Source: Phallus indusiatus
Lineage: Eukaryota > Basidiomycota > Agaricomycetes > Phallales > Phallaceae
Reading direction: 5' to 3'
Assembly: GCA_027605045.1 (NCBI GenBank)
Contig: JAQFWX010000079.1
Coordinates: forward strand, 1-64,000
Length of the DNA: 64,000 nt
Shown: piece by piece, positions 45,778-55,824 of the stretch
How the letters are laid out: the number at the start of each line of letters is the position of its first letter
Position numbering within the stretch: position 1 is the first letter of the stretch
Translations under genes and position numbers: made by a program
Notes under the pieces: generated by a model
Database searches by the model: none
The model's input: only the letters and a program-made list of their open reading frames with translations
Told to the model about the DNA's origin: nothing

Positions 45778-47704
45778 ATGGTTTTGAGTTTACTATTCAA
45801 ATTCAGCTACTTTCGGTGGATGCCGACGCTCATGTTAATTGCTGCTGCTTCTGGGGTTGAACAATCAGAAACGGAGAAGAGTTCGTTGAGTTCGTTGGAT
45901 GGATCGATTTTGAAAGTAGGAGATCCGTTACTACATCTGAACGGAAGGCAAGATTTCAAATCTCAGCTGTCATCTTCCTATCACGATTCACATGGTTGAT
46001 GTTGACTTCGCTCTTTTTAGATGGGACGAGTCTCCAGGAACGTGGTGGTGCGTAAACACTCAATACTTGCACTAACGCTAAAGCGAAATAAAATTTCCAA
46101 AAGGACTGGCTCAGGCTTCAAGTTTGTCGCGGAGGATCTTTCCTCCGTGACCCTCAATCTCGGACCTCACACCACGCAGCCAGAAGTCGCTATCGGCCTT
46201 TCGATTAACTACGGTCCTCTTATGTACTTATTTCGTTATACTCCTCATTTCTTGGATTTTGATTTTCCTCCTAGAAACCTTAATGTTACAGAGGGTACCA
46301 ACGTGTTGCCTCTCAACTTGACGATCGCAAATGCCGCTGCCAGTGGAGAAGGCAGTAAAACCGTGATAAGGCTGAACGCCCAGGGTTGGCAGAATAATCG
46401 CCTTAATGTGGAAAGCATCGTTCTAAATTCTGTGAGCGCGATTTGCCTTTCCTTCTGACGGAGGCTGATGACTCCGGGACTGCTCTCATTAGGGAGCCAA
46501 GCTATTGCCTTATGAGCCTTCCAAATTGGCTTTTCAGTTTATAGGAGACAGTCTGTCCGCTGTGAGTCTGCATAAATGCAATTTCTTGCGGCCAATATTT
46601 ATATTGCATAAAAGGGGCAATATCTTTCCAATGGCGTAGATGGCGCTTGGCCATTTCTGACCGGGGAGATCTTCAAAGCCGAGCATAACGTCCAAGCTCA
46701 GCCTGGCGCTTGCTTAACGGTATAGAAATTATGTATCTTTTTACCAAAGCCTGAATTTACATATCTAAGGATATACCATCCTATGGGAACGTCCATGGTG
46801 TTTCTTACGAATTCTTCAAAGTATGTCTACGATCCACCATTATAAGCGACAATAATTACTGTCGTGCAGACCGAAGACACAGGATATTATTACACGACGG
46901 ACCATAACTTCGTTGAGTCAATTTAACACCGAAAAAGGGATCACGTCAACTGATATTTGTCATTGTCAGACCACGCCTTGGAATTTCAAACGCGATATTC
47001 CTGAGCCAACGCATGTAATCATACATATCGGGTAAGAATGCCTTCAAAAAAATTATCGTCCGATCTTTCATTTGCGACGTTCGCTGATCCACTTTCGCAT
47101 TCAACTAGCGCAAACGATGCCTCTCAGAACGTAACCGGTGAAGCATTTGTAAACGTGCGTATTCCCACTTGCCAGTACACCCATTTAAGTTTCTTGAATT
47201 CTTGACAGACTTATTTGAAGTTCACCGATCGTTTGAGAATTCTATATCCGGGTCAACCTATTTTCGTTTTCACGCCTTGGGGGTGGCCGAATCCCGACGG
47301 AACAATCAACCAATACTATGAAGGTCGTTACGAAGAAATTGTGACCAAAAGGTGCAAAGCTTGTTGAATTATATTTGAACGAAGCGTCTGATATCATTCC
47401 TAATACAGACACCTGCAAGGAGATAAGCAGGTTTTTCTCGTGAATACGACTGGCTGGGTTACATATGCCGATGTACGTCTAAGGCTGATCCTTTTCAGCT
47501 GACATAAACTGATATATGCCATCCTCAGGTATTTCCTGCGTACGTTCAGAAGCTGTATCTATTCTCGCACCTCTTGAGATACTAATATCGTATTTATATA
47601 GGAACCAACATCCTAATCCTGAAGGACATATGAAGATTGCTGGATTGTTTACGGCGTGGTTAGAGAAATGGGGATTGCATCCTGAGGCGTCCTGGACAAA
47701 CTGA
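45778..47704 (+). CDS. Secreted SGNH/GDSL-type hydrolase
   Basis: Thirteen exons from 45778-45994 to 47602-47704. The N-terminus has a hydrophobic segment, MPTLMLIAAASGVEQ, likely a signal peptide. A beta-sandwich-like region follows (DSHDGTSLQERGGA to SVTLNLGPHT). The catalytic domain shows FIGDSLSAGQYL (block I serine), HIGANDASQN (block III) and NQHPNPEGHMKIA (block V His). These are the marks of SGNH esterases; the two-part layout resembles CE2-type carbohydrate esterases acting on acetylated polysaccharides, which is an inference. One exon (47529-47539) is 11 nt. Exons sum to 1292 nt; one extra A in the AAAA run at 46096-46099 restores the frame and gives 430 residues. Confidence 0.88.
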
Positions 47705-48959
47705 TGTTCCTCAAATCTCGGTCTTTGCATAATTCCCATGTTAGCCAGATTGTCAACTGTGGACATGTTTTGCTGCCAAACACGGCCAAAGACACGACCT
47801 TGTTTTTGTGACCGTTTAATACGAAGTCCGTTTGCGAGCGAAGTGCAAATTGTCTTATCAAACCTGAAAGCGACATACTGGAATAATCGTGTCACCATTG
47901 TGTCTGTCGCAGAATTGTGTTAACTTTGACATGATATAGAGCTCTCGGACAATTGTACAAATCACCATTCATATGCATTGACTCACATATCAGGAAAGCA
48001 ATTTTATAAACGATATGATTCATTTTGGGATCTGAATAGTATACTGAACTTTGATTTAACTTGCATAAATCCCTTAGTATACGTATGTAGTTGACATAAG
48101 GTATCCTTTTGTTCAAGAGCTTCAAGTGACAACTAGCTTTAACCAAAACAGAGCAGGGGAACGACGAGCAAACCTGTTGTGTGATACAAATGGATATGAA
48201 AATTATCGATCATTTGGGAAAGCTTGAGAATTTAGCTCTTTGAGCAGTGAGGGGAAGGGGAAGGAGCTATACAGGTAAGAGGGAAGATGATCTGCAGAGG
48301 AAATAGATAGGTAGATAGAAAGTAAAAGTAAATAGAAATAAAATTCGCTTTTCCTAAGACTTAAGCAGTGAGAGCAAGAGAAGGGGGAAAACTAAACTGT
48401 ATTGTAAGAGAAAGATAGAGAGTTTAAATACAAAACTGGGATCCAGAAGTCCGGAGTACACTAAATCCAGCTTATTGTCCCAAAAATACCTCGCACCCTG
48501 TCCAGAGTTGTCCAAGTTCTGGGACAATGGATAACATGTCTCAGTCCGGCCCTCCCAAACCTGGGCTGTCCATGCATGAGGTCTTTCCAGTCCAAAAATA
48601 CCTTCCTCTAGCATATCACGCGTCCTCCTTGTCCTACATCATAGGAAAAATAGAAACAAAAGAAAAATAACAGAAAGGAACAGGAGAAGGCTGCATATAT
48701 GCAGTAAATACTTAAAATGTCGCAAATGGAACTTATCTACTAAGAAAGACCATGTTGTAGCTATTTATATGAACGAAACTAACTAAGAGAAACTTGTATA
48801 AAAATCGAAGAAAAGTGGAAATATTCTTATTACACTCTGGGAACCCCACAGCAGCTGCGCCCCCTTCGACAAGATAAAAACTACGTGATTGCTATTATTT
48901 TATTCACGTGTGTACATAGTACGACTCGGAAGTTAACATGGAGTTTTCAAAAATTGTAG
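47705..48959. other. Spacer, no supportable gene
   Basis: Contains an 86-codon minus-strand frame at 48354-48614 (tryptophan-containing, hydrophobic end) that could be part of an old repeat, but no boundaries were found. The plus strand is purine-rich around 48240-48430. Confidence 0.4.
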
Positions 48960-49316
48960 ACTTTAAATCGCACAATAGAATGGCTGCATAGCTATATAGA
49001 CGTAAAAGTGATTCATGACATTAAAGACCACCAATTCGAAATTCGTATATACAAACAGGTGGTCCGGCAGGACAAGTATGCGTAGACTCCGTCAGCCATC
49101 ATTGAGTCCACTGGCAGAGTCAGTATTCCGTTTATCTGCCTAGGAATAAGTCCGTGTCCATCGTCAGTATGTCATCATTGAATCTGATATAAGGATTTAT
49201 GGACACTCAATTGAGTCCACAGGTTTTTTTGTCCAACTTGCGTTTTCTATAACCCCAGGCCCAATCATACCGATTTTCCCCACCCGTCTCTCTATCATAA
49301 CAACTCCACAACACTA

Positions 49317-49467
49317 ATGTCTAAGAGACTTGAGTCCTCTCAATTCAACCTGAAGCAGAGCCTATCCTGAGGCAATACTATCACCGTCAGGATTATTTCG
49401 TGGACTTATTATCAACAGGGTCAGATAGTACGAGTACATTAGGGCAACGCCCCCAAGGACTTATAGA

Positions 49468-49506
<39 letters not shown>

Positions 49507-50026
49507 CGAGTACGTGGGGTAGACTTTGAAATAGTCTCGCCGAGTCCTGGCCATGTGATGATGTAAAGTGCATCCAATAAGTCGTCGCAACAGACTTCGG
49601 GAAAGCAACTAAAAGAAACTGCATTCAAACTCTCCATAGCTAGTCAGGAGTCAACCCATGTCATCAGGCATGGAGTATTCTCTCTGAATGTGGGCAGAGC
49701 CATCAATGTAGGTTCTAATGAGCAGTTCCTTCCTCCCTCGAAGCTCAACTCTTTGTTTAAGCTCCAGTCTTTCCAACTCCCAGAACTACGTCGCCAAAGC
49801 TCCTGCGACAGCTGGTTGCAATATTTCGAACAAACGATGCCGGTGACTGACAGTGTAAGCCCGTCTTTTCTTTTGTTCGGCAAAATTCGCACATATTGCC
49901 GACGAAAAATATGCGCTCCAGACTGGAGAAGCTGTCAACGAGGATCAAGGAGTTGATAAAGGAAACCTTCAAGCGAGTTTAAAGTCGGAGCACCGTATCC
50001 GAAGAAAGCCTGTTCTGGCGTTTTAG
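49317..50026 (+). pseudogene. Decayed copy A of the tandem orphan gene
   Basis: Aligns along its length with the intact copies at 51642 and 54115, from ATGTCTAAG at the start to the final RIRRKP-type C-terminus ending TAG at 50024-50026. It has a stop codon after 15 codons, large deletions in the first exon, and an AC microsatellite (49471-49503) in the middle. The core promoter is also altered: the TATA position reads TATAACCCC where the others have TATAAAA. The second exon (QLPELRRQSSCDSWLQYFEQ) is still readable. I call it a pseudogene. Confidence 0.8.
49471..49503. repeat. (AC)n microsatellite, about 16 units
   Basis: An uninterrupted AC dinucleotide run inside the decayed first copy of the tandem gene; absent from the other two copies. 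Confidence 0.95.
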
Positions 50027-51319
50027 TTGAACTCTTGCTAGTCAATTTGGGGGATCTGCTTACTTTAGTTTCTCCGCAATGTATATAAGCTTTCGCTGCG
50101 CCTTGTGATTTTTGCTTTGCTATAAATTTTGTACTCCTTCCCCTGATTCATACTAATATACGCCCGAACTTTCCTTGCAACATCGGGCACTATGGTTCTA
50201 TCCCTTGCCCAGTCTCAACCAAGCCCAAAGTTCATAAAATCCGGCTAAATAAATTCGAAATTTGGCATCGCCGAAATCGCATGACAATGGGTATATGTAA
50301 GTTGATTACCAGCACGGGCACAGAAAACACCTTTTTATCCATTACACGAAAGAAAGGGAGGTGATATCACATATGAACGCGGAAGGTGATTCGTTACCGA
50401 AATCGGCCAACAGGGAAGAAGCTCAAGTGAGATTGATCGATGAAATCCGATTACATGATACGTGCCAAGAGGAAGACATCGACGAAGACCTGGTGATTTA
50501 CAAGTCAACCAATTGTTTCAAGTCAGAACGATGAGGAGAGCCATACGGTAAGCAAACCAACATTGTCTCCACAGTAAATGTACTTTTAAATATCTATCAC
50601 TGTAATGTCTAGATCGCGCTAATCAAGATAGGAATAGATACTGGCGGAACCGTCTTTGCCCAAGGTCCTTGTCGCTAATTTCGGGCCCCACTTTCGATGT
50701 CAGGAATAAAAGAGGAGCACTCTTGGATACGCACGGGGTGATAATGTCTTCTTTGTTGTCACTGATTAGCACATGTCAACACCCAAACAAGATTCAAAGT
50801 GAAGCTATTTTACGGAGAGCTTACCTTTGCATCAAATTTTGAATTCCACTGTAAACTAGTTTTCACGAAGAAAATAGCCTTGTGGTCAAAGAGAATTCAT
50901 CCCGTGTGGTGGCGTTGAAAGACTCAAGTAGCCCAAGTACTCAAGCTACTCAAGCTCAAGTTCAGGCTCAGTGAGAAAAGTCCTGGTCACGGCGTCTATT
51001 TCAGAAACCGATACGTCAATAGCTTTAAGTTTGTGAGATGTGATTTTCTCATGAGAAGGCAGTTATTGGAAGATTTCACATTTTGAAAGATGCAGATGCG
51101 GACTCAGTTATCTCGGGTAAGTAGTATTCCTCGATGAAAAAACAGTCTCCAAGCAAATATGTAAACCCCATGAAAGAATAAAATTTCTAAATCAACGCTA
51201 TAACCATGACAATTATTTTAAAACGAGTACAGGTTGATGAATTCGATTCGTGAAGCTTCGTTGAGGACGCACCGGTGTTTTGCGTCATTCATAAATAAAG
51301 CGGTAGCCTGAGGATTCTC
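50027..51319. other. Inter-copy region A-B with a conserved second block
   Basis: The stretch 50371-50534 reads as an open plus-strand frame of 54 codons (charged, DEDLV and REEAQVRLIDEIRL), but the matching stretch in copy B (52690-52850) is disrupted. In all three copies the minus strand has GATGCAAA(A/G) followed by GTAAG (A near 50827), as a splice donor would. This suggests a second ancient gene, perhaps on the minus strand, but no complete frame exists. Confidence 0.4.
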
Positions 51320-51553
51320 TGTTCATAAAAGCGAACATGAATCATGAAACTATAGGGATATTAGTACCACAAGTATTCTGGCAGGACAAACATCCGTAAG
51401 CTCCATCGGCTATCAGTACGCTGGCAGAGTCAGTGTTCCGTTTATCTGCCTAGGAATAAGTCCGTGGCCATCGTCAACGTGTCACCATAAAGTCCTACAT
51501 AATCCATGGACCTAAATCCAAGTCCACAGTTTTCGTCCCCACCCTGCATCTTC

Positions 51554-51560
51554 TATAAAA
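51554..51560 (+). promoter_or_regulatory. TATA box of tandem gene copy B
   Basis: TATAAAA about 85 bp before the ATG at 51642; the same position is kept in copy C and lost in copy A. Confidence 0.65.
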
Positions 51561-51641
51561 CTGTAGATGAAATCTTCTGGCACCGCACAAAATTTCCCCC
51601 AACCACTGGCACCTCTTTATCACAACAACCCTGAAACTCCA

Positions 51642-52331
51642 ATGTCTACGAAATTCCAGTCGTCTATCTTGGAAAGCCGATGTTTCAGGCTGAAACGGAG
51701 TATATCCCTGAGCAATACTGTCGCTGTGAAGAATACTCGAGGTGTTTCTACCTTATTTAGGAGAAAACACAGCGCCAAGCATTCATCAACACCGTCGTGG
51801 ACCCACTATCAACCCGGTCAGATCGTGAGGGAACGCGGAGTGGATTTTGAAATAGTGTCACCGATTCCTGAGCGAATGCAAAGTGCAGAGCCATCACATA
51901 CATCACAACAGACTTTAAAGGAGCAATCAAAAGGCTTTGCATACAGATTACAATCTGCTGTCAGGCGCATATCCTCCCTGGAGGTTTGTTCTACGAGCAG
52001 AACCATCAACGTAAGTCCTAGCGAATGTTCATCTTCCCTCGATGCTAAAATCTTTTCGTTTTTAGTTTCAGCCATTTCAACTCCCAGAGCTGCACCGGCA
52101 AAGCTCCTGCGACAGCTGGCTCCAATACTTCGAGCAAACGTTGCCAGAAGGCCACGATGTGAGCTCCTCTTTTCTCCTTTTACGTGGAATTCGTGCACGT
52201 TGCTGACCGAAGAATATACGCCTCAGACCACAGAAGCTGCCAATAAACATCAAGAAATTGATCAAGGGGAAGCTCAGGTGAATTTAAAGTCGGAACATCG
52301 TATCCGAAGAAAGCCTGTTCCGATGTTTTAG
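51642..52331 (+). CDS. Orphan protein, tandem copy B
   Basis: Three exons (51642-52010, 52066-52158, 52227-52331) sum to 567 nt, 188 residues. The protein starts MSTKFQSS and has the two most conserved blocks RGVSTLFRRK and YQPGQIVRERGVDFEIVSPI near the middle. Exon 2 reads FQPFQLPELHRQSSCDSWLQ, and the C-terminus is basic, HRIRRKPVPMF. No signal peptide or membrane helix is seen. Copies B and C have identical total coding length and identical intron phases, and their differences are mostly single residues, which supports a real protein under selection. I do not recognise the family. An in-frame ATG at 51567 exists, but MSTKF matches the start in the other copies. Confidence 0.75.
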   Translation: MSTKFQSSILESRCFRLKRSISLSNTVAVKNTRGVSTLFRRKHSAKHSSTPSWTHYQPGQIVRERGVDFEIVSPIPERMQSAEPSHTSQQTLKEQSKGFAYRLQSAVRRISSLEVCSTSRTINVSPSECSSSLDAKIFSFLVSAISTPRAAPAKLLRQLAPILRANVARRPRCELLFSPFTWNSCTLLTEEYTPQTTEAANKHQEIDQGEAQVNLKSEHRIRRKPVPMF

Positions 52332-54039
52332 TTGAACCTTGACTAGTCATTCTGGGAGATCTGCTTACTTTCGTTTCTTCTCAATGTATATAAGTTTTCG
52401 CCACGCCTTGTGATGACTCTTTGCCTTTGCCTTTCTTTCTTAATACCCCTAAAATTTTTATCAATACATGCCTGGATTTTCTTTGCAATGCATTGTAGAC
52501 TATGGGTTTATTCCCATAGACCTTCTTGAATAATCCCGACGCTAAAAGTTCCGGTCAAAAAATATAAACTTTGACATTGCCGAAATCGCATGCCTATAGG
52601 CGAGTCAATTATCAGCACAGGCGCAAAAATTGGTCATCTTCACATCACCCGTTTTATCCGCCACAAAGGGAGCTATGTTGCATCTGAACAGGAAGCAAAT
52701 TAATCATCAAAAGCAGCCAAAAAAGAAGAAATATTCAAGGGAGATTGATTAATCGATGAAATTGGATTACATGATACGGCCAAAAGGAAGAGATCGATGA
52801 AGACGTGGTATATGTCGAGCCAGGACGCTTGAATAGGCCAGCCAAATGTTTCGCGTCAAGACTAATGAGGAGCTCCATACAAAAAGCAAGCCAACCAATA
52901 ATGTCTCCACAGTAGATGTAATTCCAAAATTCGCCACCCCAACGTCTAGATCGCGCTTGTCAAGATGGGGATAGATACTTGCAGAACCGTCTTTGCGAAA
53001 GGAGCTTGTCTCTGATTTCCGGGTCTTACTTTCGATGCCATAAAAGAGGAGTACTCTGGAATACGCAGGTGTTAAAAATATCTTCTTTGTTGTCAGCATA
53101 TCAACACCGACAGATGATTCAAAGTGAAACTGTTTCACGGAGAGAGCTTACCTTTGCATCCAGTTTTAAATTTCACTGTAGACGAGTTTTCATAAAAAAA
53201 TAGCTTTGTATGATGTCAAGGAGAGTTCATCGTGTACGGTCGCGTTGGAAGACCCAAATTTCAGGCCTTCGTGTTCACTTTGAAGAAGTCACGGTGTTTG
53301 TTTCAGAAACTGATACGCGTAATGCACGGTAACGCCAATGTGTTTCCAGAGCTGCAAGTTGGTGATCCCAAAGACATCGGCTGATGTCGGTGTATATGCT
53401 CAATGAATATACTTGGAGAGAGATGTGATTTCAGGATTTCATGAGAAGACAAACATTTGAAGGAAAAGAATGGACCTCACATTTTGAAAGATACTCTGTA
53501 CAGACTCGGTTATCTCGGGTAGTATTTGAGGCTCAAGTATTCCTCGTTGAATAAAAAATAGTTATTCAAGCAAATAAACCACACCGTGAAAGAATATAAT
53601 TTCTACATCAACGTTATCTCCGTGACATTTATTCTGAAAGGAGTACAAATTGATGAAATTGAGTGAAGCTTTACTGGACAAGCACCGATGTTCTGCGTCG
53701 TTCATAAAAAAAGAGTATTCACTTTGATAGGGCTCTGTGACAATCATCTACCATTGATCCAATTGGCCTTGCTCGTAAAGCGAAAGTGATTGATGAAAGA
53801 TGAAATTACAGAGCATCAACTGAATGTCTGTACTATAAACCGGTGATCTGGCAGGACAAACATCCGTTAGATCCACCAGCTATCAATCCGAGTCCACTGG
53901 CAACGCCGTTTATTGCCTAGGAATAAGAACAAGTCCATCGTCAATGTGTCAACGTTGAGTCCGATCATTGAGTCCGACATAACATGTACGGACACTCGAT
54001 TGAGGTCCGCAGGCTTTTTTGTCCACTTCGCATTACCTC

Positions 54040-54047
54040 TATAAAAA
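54040..54047 (+). promoter_or_regulatory. TATA box of tandem gene copy C
   Basis: TATAAAAA about 70 bp before the ATG at 54115. Confidence 0.65.
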
Positions 54048-54114
54048 CCCAAGACTGAGTCTTCCATTGCATAACAAATTTCCCCATCCGCCTTGTTATC
54101 GCAACTCTGCAATA

Positions 54115-54811
54115 ATGTTTACGAAATTCCAATCCACCCCCTCTAAAAGCAGACACTTTGGCTTGACACGAAGTATCTCCCTCAGCGATACCATCATAGT
54201 TAGAAATATTCGAGGTGTCTCCACTTTATTCAAGAGAAAACCCAACGTCGAATCCAAATCATATCAACCTGGGGAGATTGTGCGCGTACGGGGGGTTGAT
54301 TTCGAGATAGTATCACCCATTCCTGAGTGCACGCGAAGTGCATTGAGTAAACCGTCACAGCAACAAGCCCTAGAAAGGCAACCAAAGGGCAGTCCACTCG
54401 GACTTAACGAAGCTGGTGGACATGTGTCACCCTCTGCGATCAGACGCATAGCCTCCCTAGGGGTTTGTTCCGCGAACAGGACCCTCGATGTAAGTCCTAA
54501 TGAGCATTCGCCCGTTTCTCCCTCAACGTTCAGCACTCTCTGTTTTAGTTTCAGCCTTTCCAGCTTCCTCAATTACACCGCCAAAGCTCCTGTGACAGTT
54601 GGCTCGAGTATTTTGAGCGAACGTTGCCGGAGAATGACGACGTGAGTTGCTTTTTTTTTTCTTCTTTTGCGCGAAATGCGTACACGTTGCTGACGAAGTA
54701 TATGCTCCTCAGATCGCAGAAGCTGTAAAGAATAATCACGAGGTCGACCAGGAAAAAGCGAAAGCAACTTCGATGCATCGCATTAAAAGAAAGCCTGTCC
54801 CAGCGTTTTAG
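54115..54811 (+). CDS. Orphan protein, tandem copy C
   Basis: Three exons (54115-54489, 54549-54641, 54713-54811) sum to 567 nt, 188 residues, exactly as copy B. It starts MFTKFQSTPSKSRHFGLTRS and keeps RGVSTLFKRK, YQPGEIVRVRGVDFEIVSPI, FQPFQLPQLHRQSSCDSWLE and a final HRIKRKPVPAF. Exon 2 is 93 nt in both copies. Small length changes in exons 1 and 3 cancel out. Function unknown; the repeated RGVDFEIVSP core may be a small beta domain, which is only a guess from alternating hydrophobic residues. Confidence 0.75.
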
Positions 54812-55824
54812 CCGTTGATCAGTCACTTGGGAGATCTGCGCACCTCGATTTGTTTGCTATGTGTATATGTCGTCGCTGTAACTCGTGATGTATTCTTTGT
54901 TGTTCCGCCATAAATTCTGTACTCCTATTTAATTTATATCAATATACATCCCAATTTTTCCAGAGAAGGCCGCACAAAAAAATTTAAGTGGCATCGGTTA
55001 ATCGATAATTTCGACGATATGTGGTGAAGGTTGAGCCGGACGCTATCGGATAAGTGGGCCAATATATCCGAACAACAATGAGATCTGTAGACTATCAGCG
55101 TTGTCATATTAAGCATATTTTTTGAAAAAGATCTACCATCGTAACGTTCAAATCGCCCAAATCAAGCTGGAGATATTGATTGAGATGCTTGCGGAATCAA
55201 CTTTGAGTAAGGATATTGCCGCTGATCAATGCCGGGTCTTGCTTTCAATGTCAGGTACGCATTAGATCTCCTCTAGGAGTACCCAAGCAGCCTTAAGCAG
55301 AGGTCTCTAATGCAGAAAGGGGTTGGAGCACATTGGAGCACGCGCGGCTCCGGGGTGAAAGTGTTTCCTTTGTTCTACATCAACACATCATCGACAAGTA
55401 AGACTATTTTACATAGAGGACTTACTTTTGCATCGAACTTCGTACTTTATCTCAAACAACGTTGCACGAAGAAATAACTTTGTGGGAGGTCGAGGAAAGT
55501 TCATCGCGCGTGACAATTTGTCTAGTGCGGTGGTACTAGAAGACTCATTTTCAACTCATCTCTCAATTTCAGAACCCGCCAAGTTGCCAACCCCGACACC
55601 ACCCGGCGTACAACTCAAAAATAATCATAAACGGTTGGATCGGCTGCTTTTCAATTGGGCTGTCTTAGCCTCATTTCGTTAGTCTCGTCGTTATGATTTC
55701 CAGTGATGCCAGCATCTACTGCATGGTTTTGAATACAGTTTATCCAATACCCAATATATTGTATTCTTATAGGTGTTTGTATATATACAGTTTTCATGCT
55801 TCTTCTTAGATAGCGTTCTTCTCT

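Larger units (their letters stand above)
48960..51300. repeat. Tandem segment copy A (about 2.3 kb)
   Basis: First of three diverged copies of one segment. Shared blocks in order: promoter block with TATCTGCCTAGGAATAAG, the gene described below, a downstream block around 50370-50960, and a trailer near 51190-51300. Edges are approximate. Confidence 0.75.
51320..53769. repeat. Tandem segment copy B (about 2.4 kb)
   Basis: Second copy; promoter block at 51379-51540, gene at 51642-52331, downstream block 52660-53263, trailer 53600-53715. Confidence 0.75.
53770..55560. repeat. Tandem segment copy C (about 1.8 kb or more)
   Basis: Third copy; promoter block at 53847-54030, gene 54115-54811, downstream block 54990-55560 more diverged than in A and B. 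Confidence 0.7.

Noticed and set aside
48175..48840. Possible solo LTR (TGTTG... to ...TTACA)
   Set aside because: No matching terminal repeat, target duplication or primer-binding site could be found.
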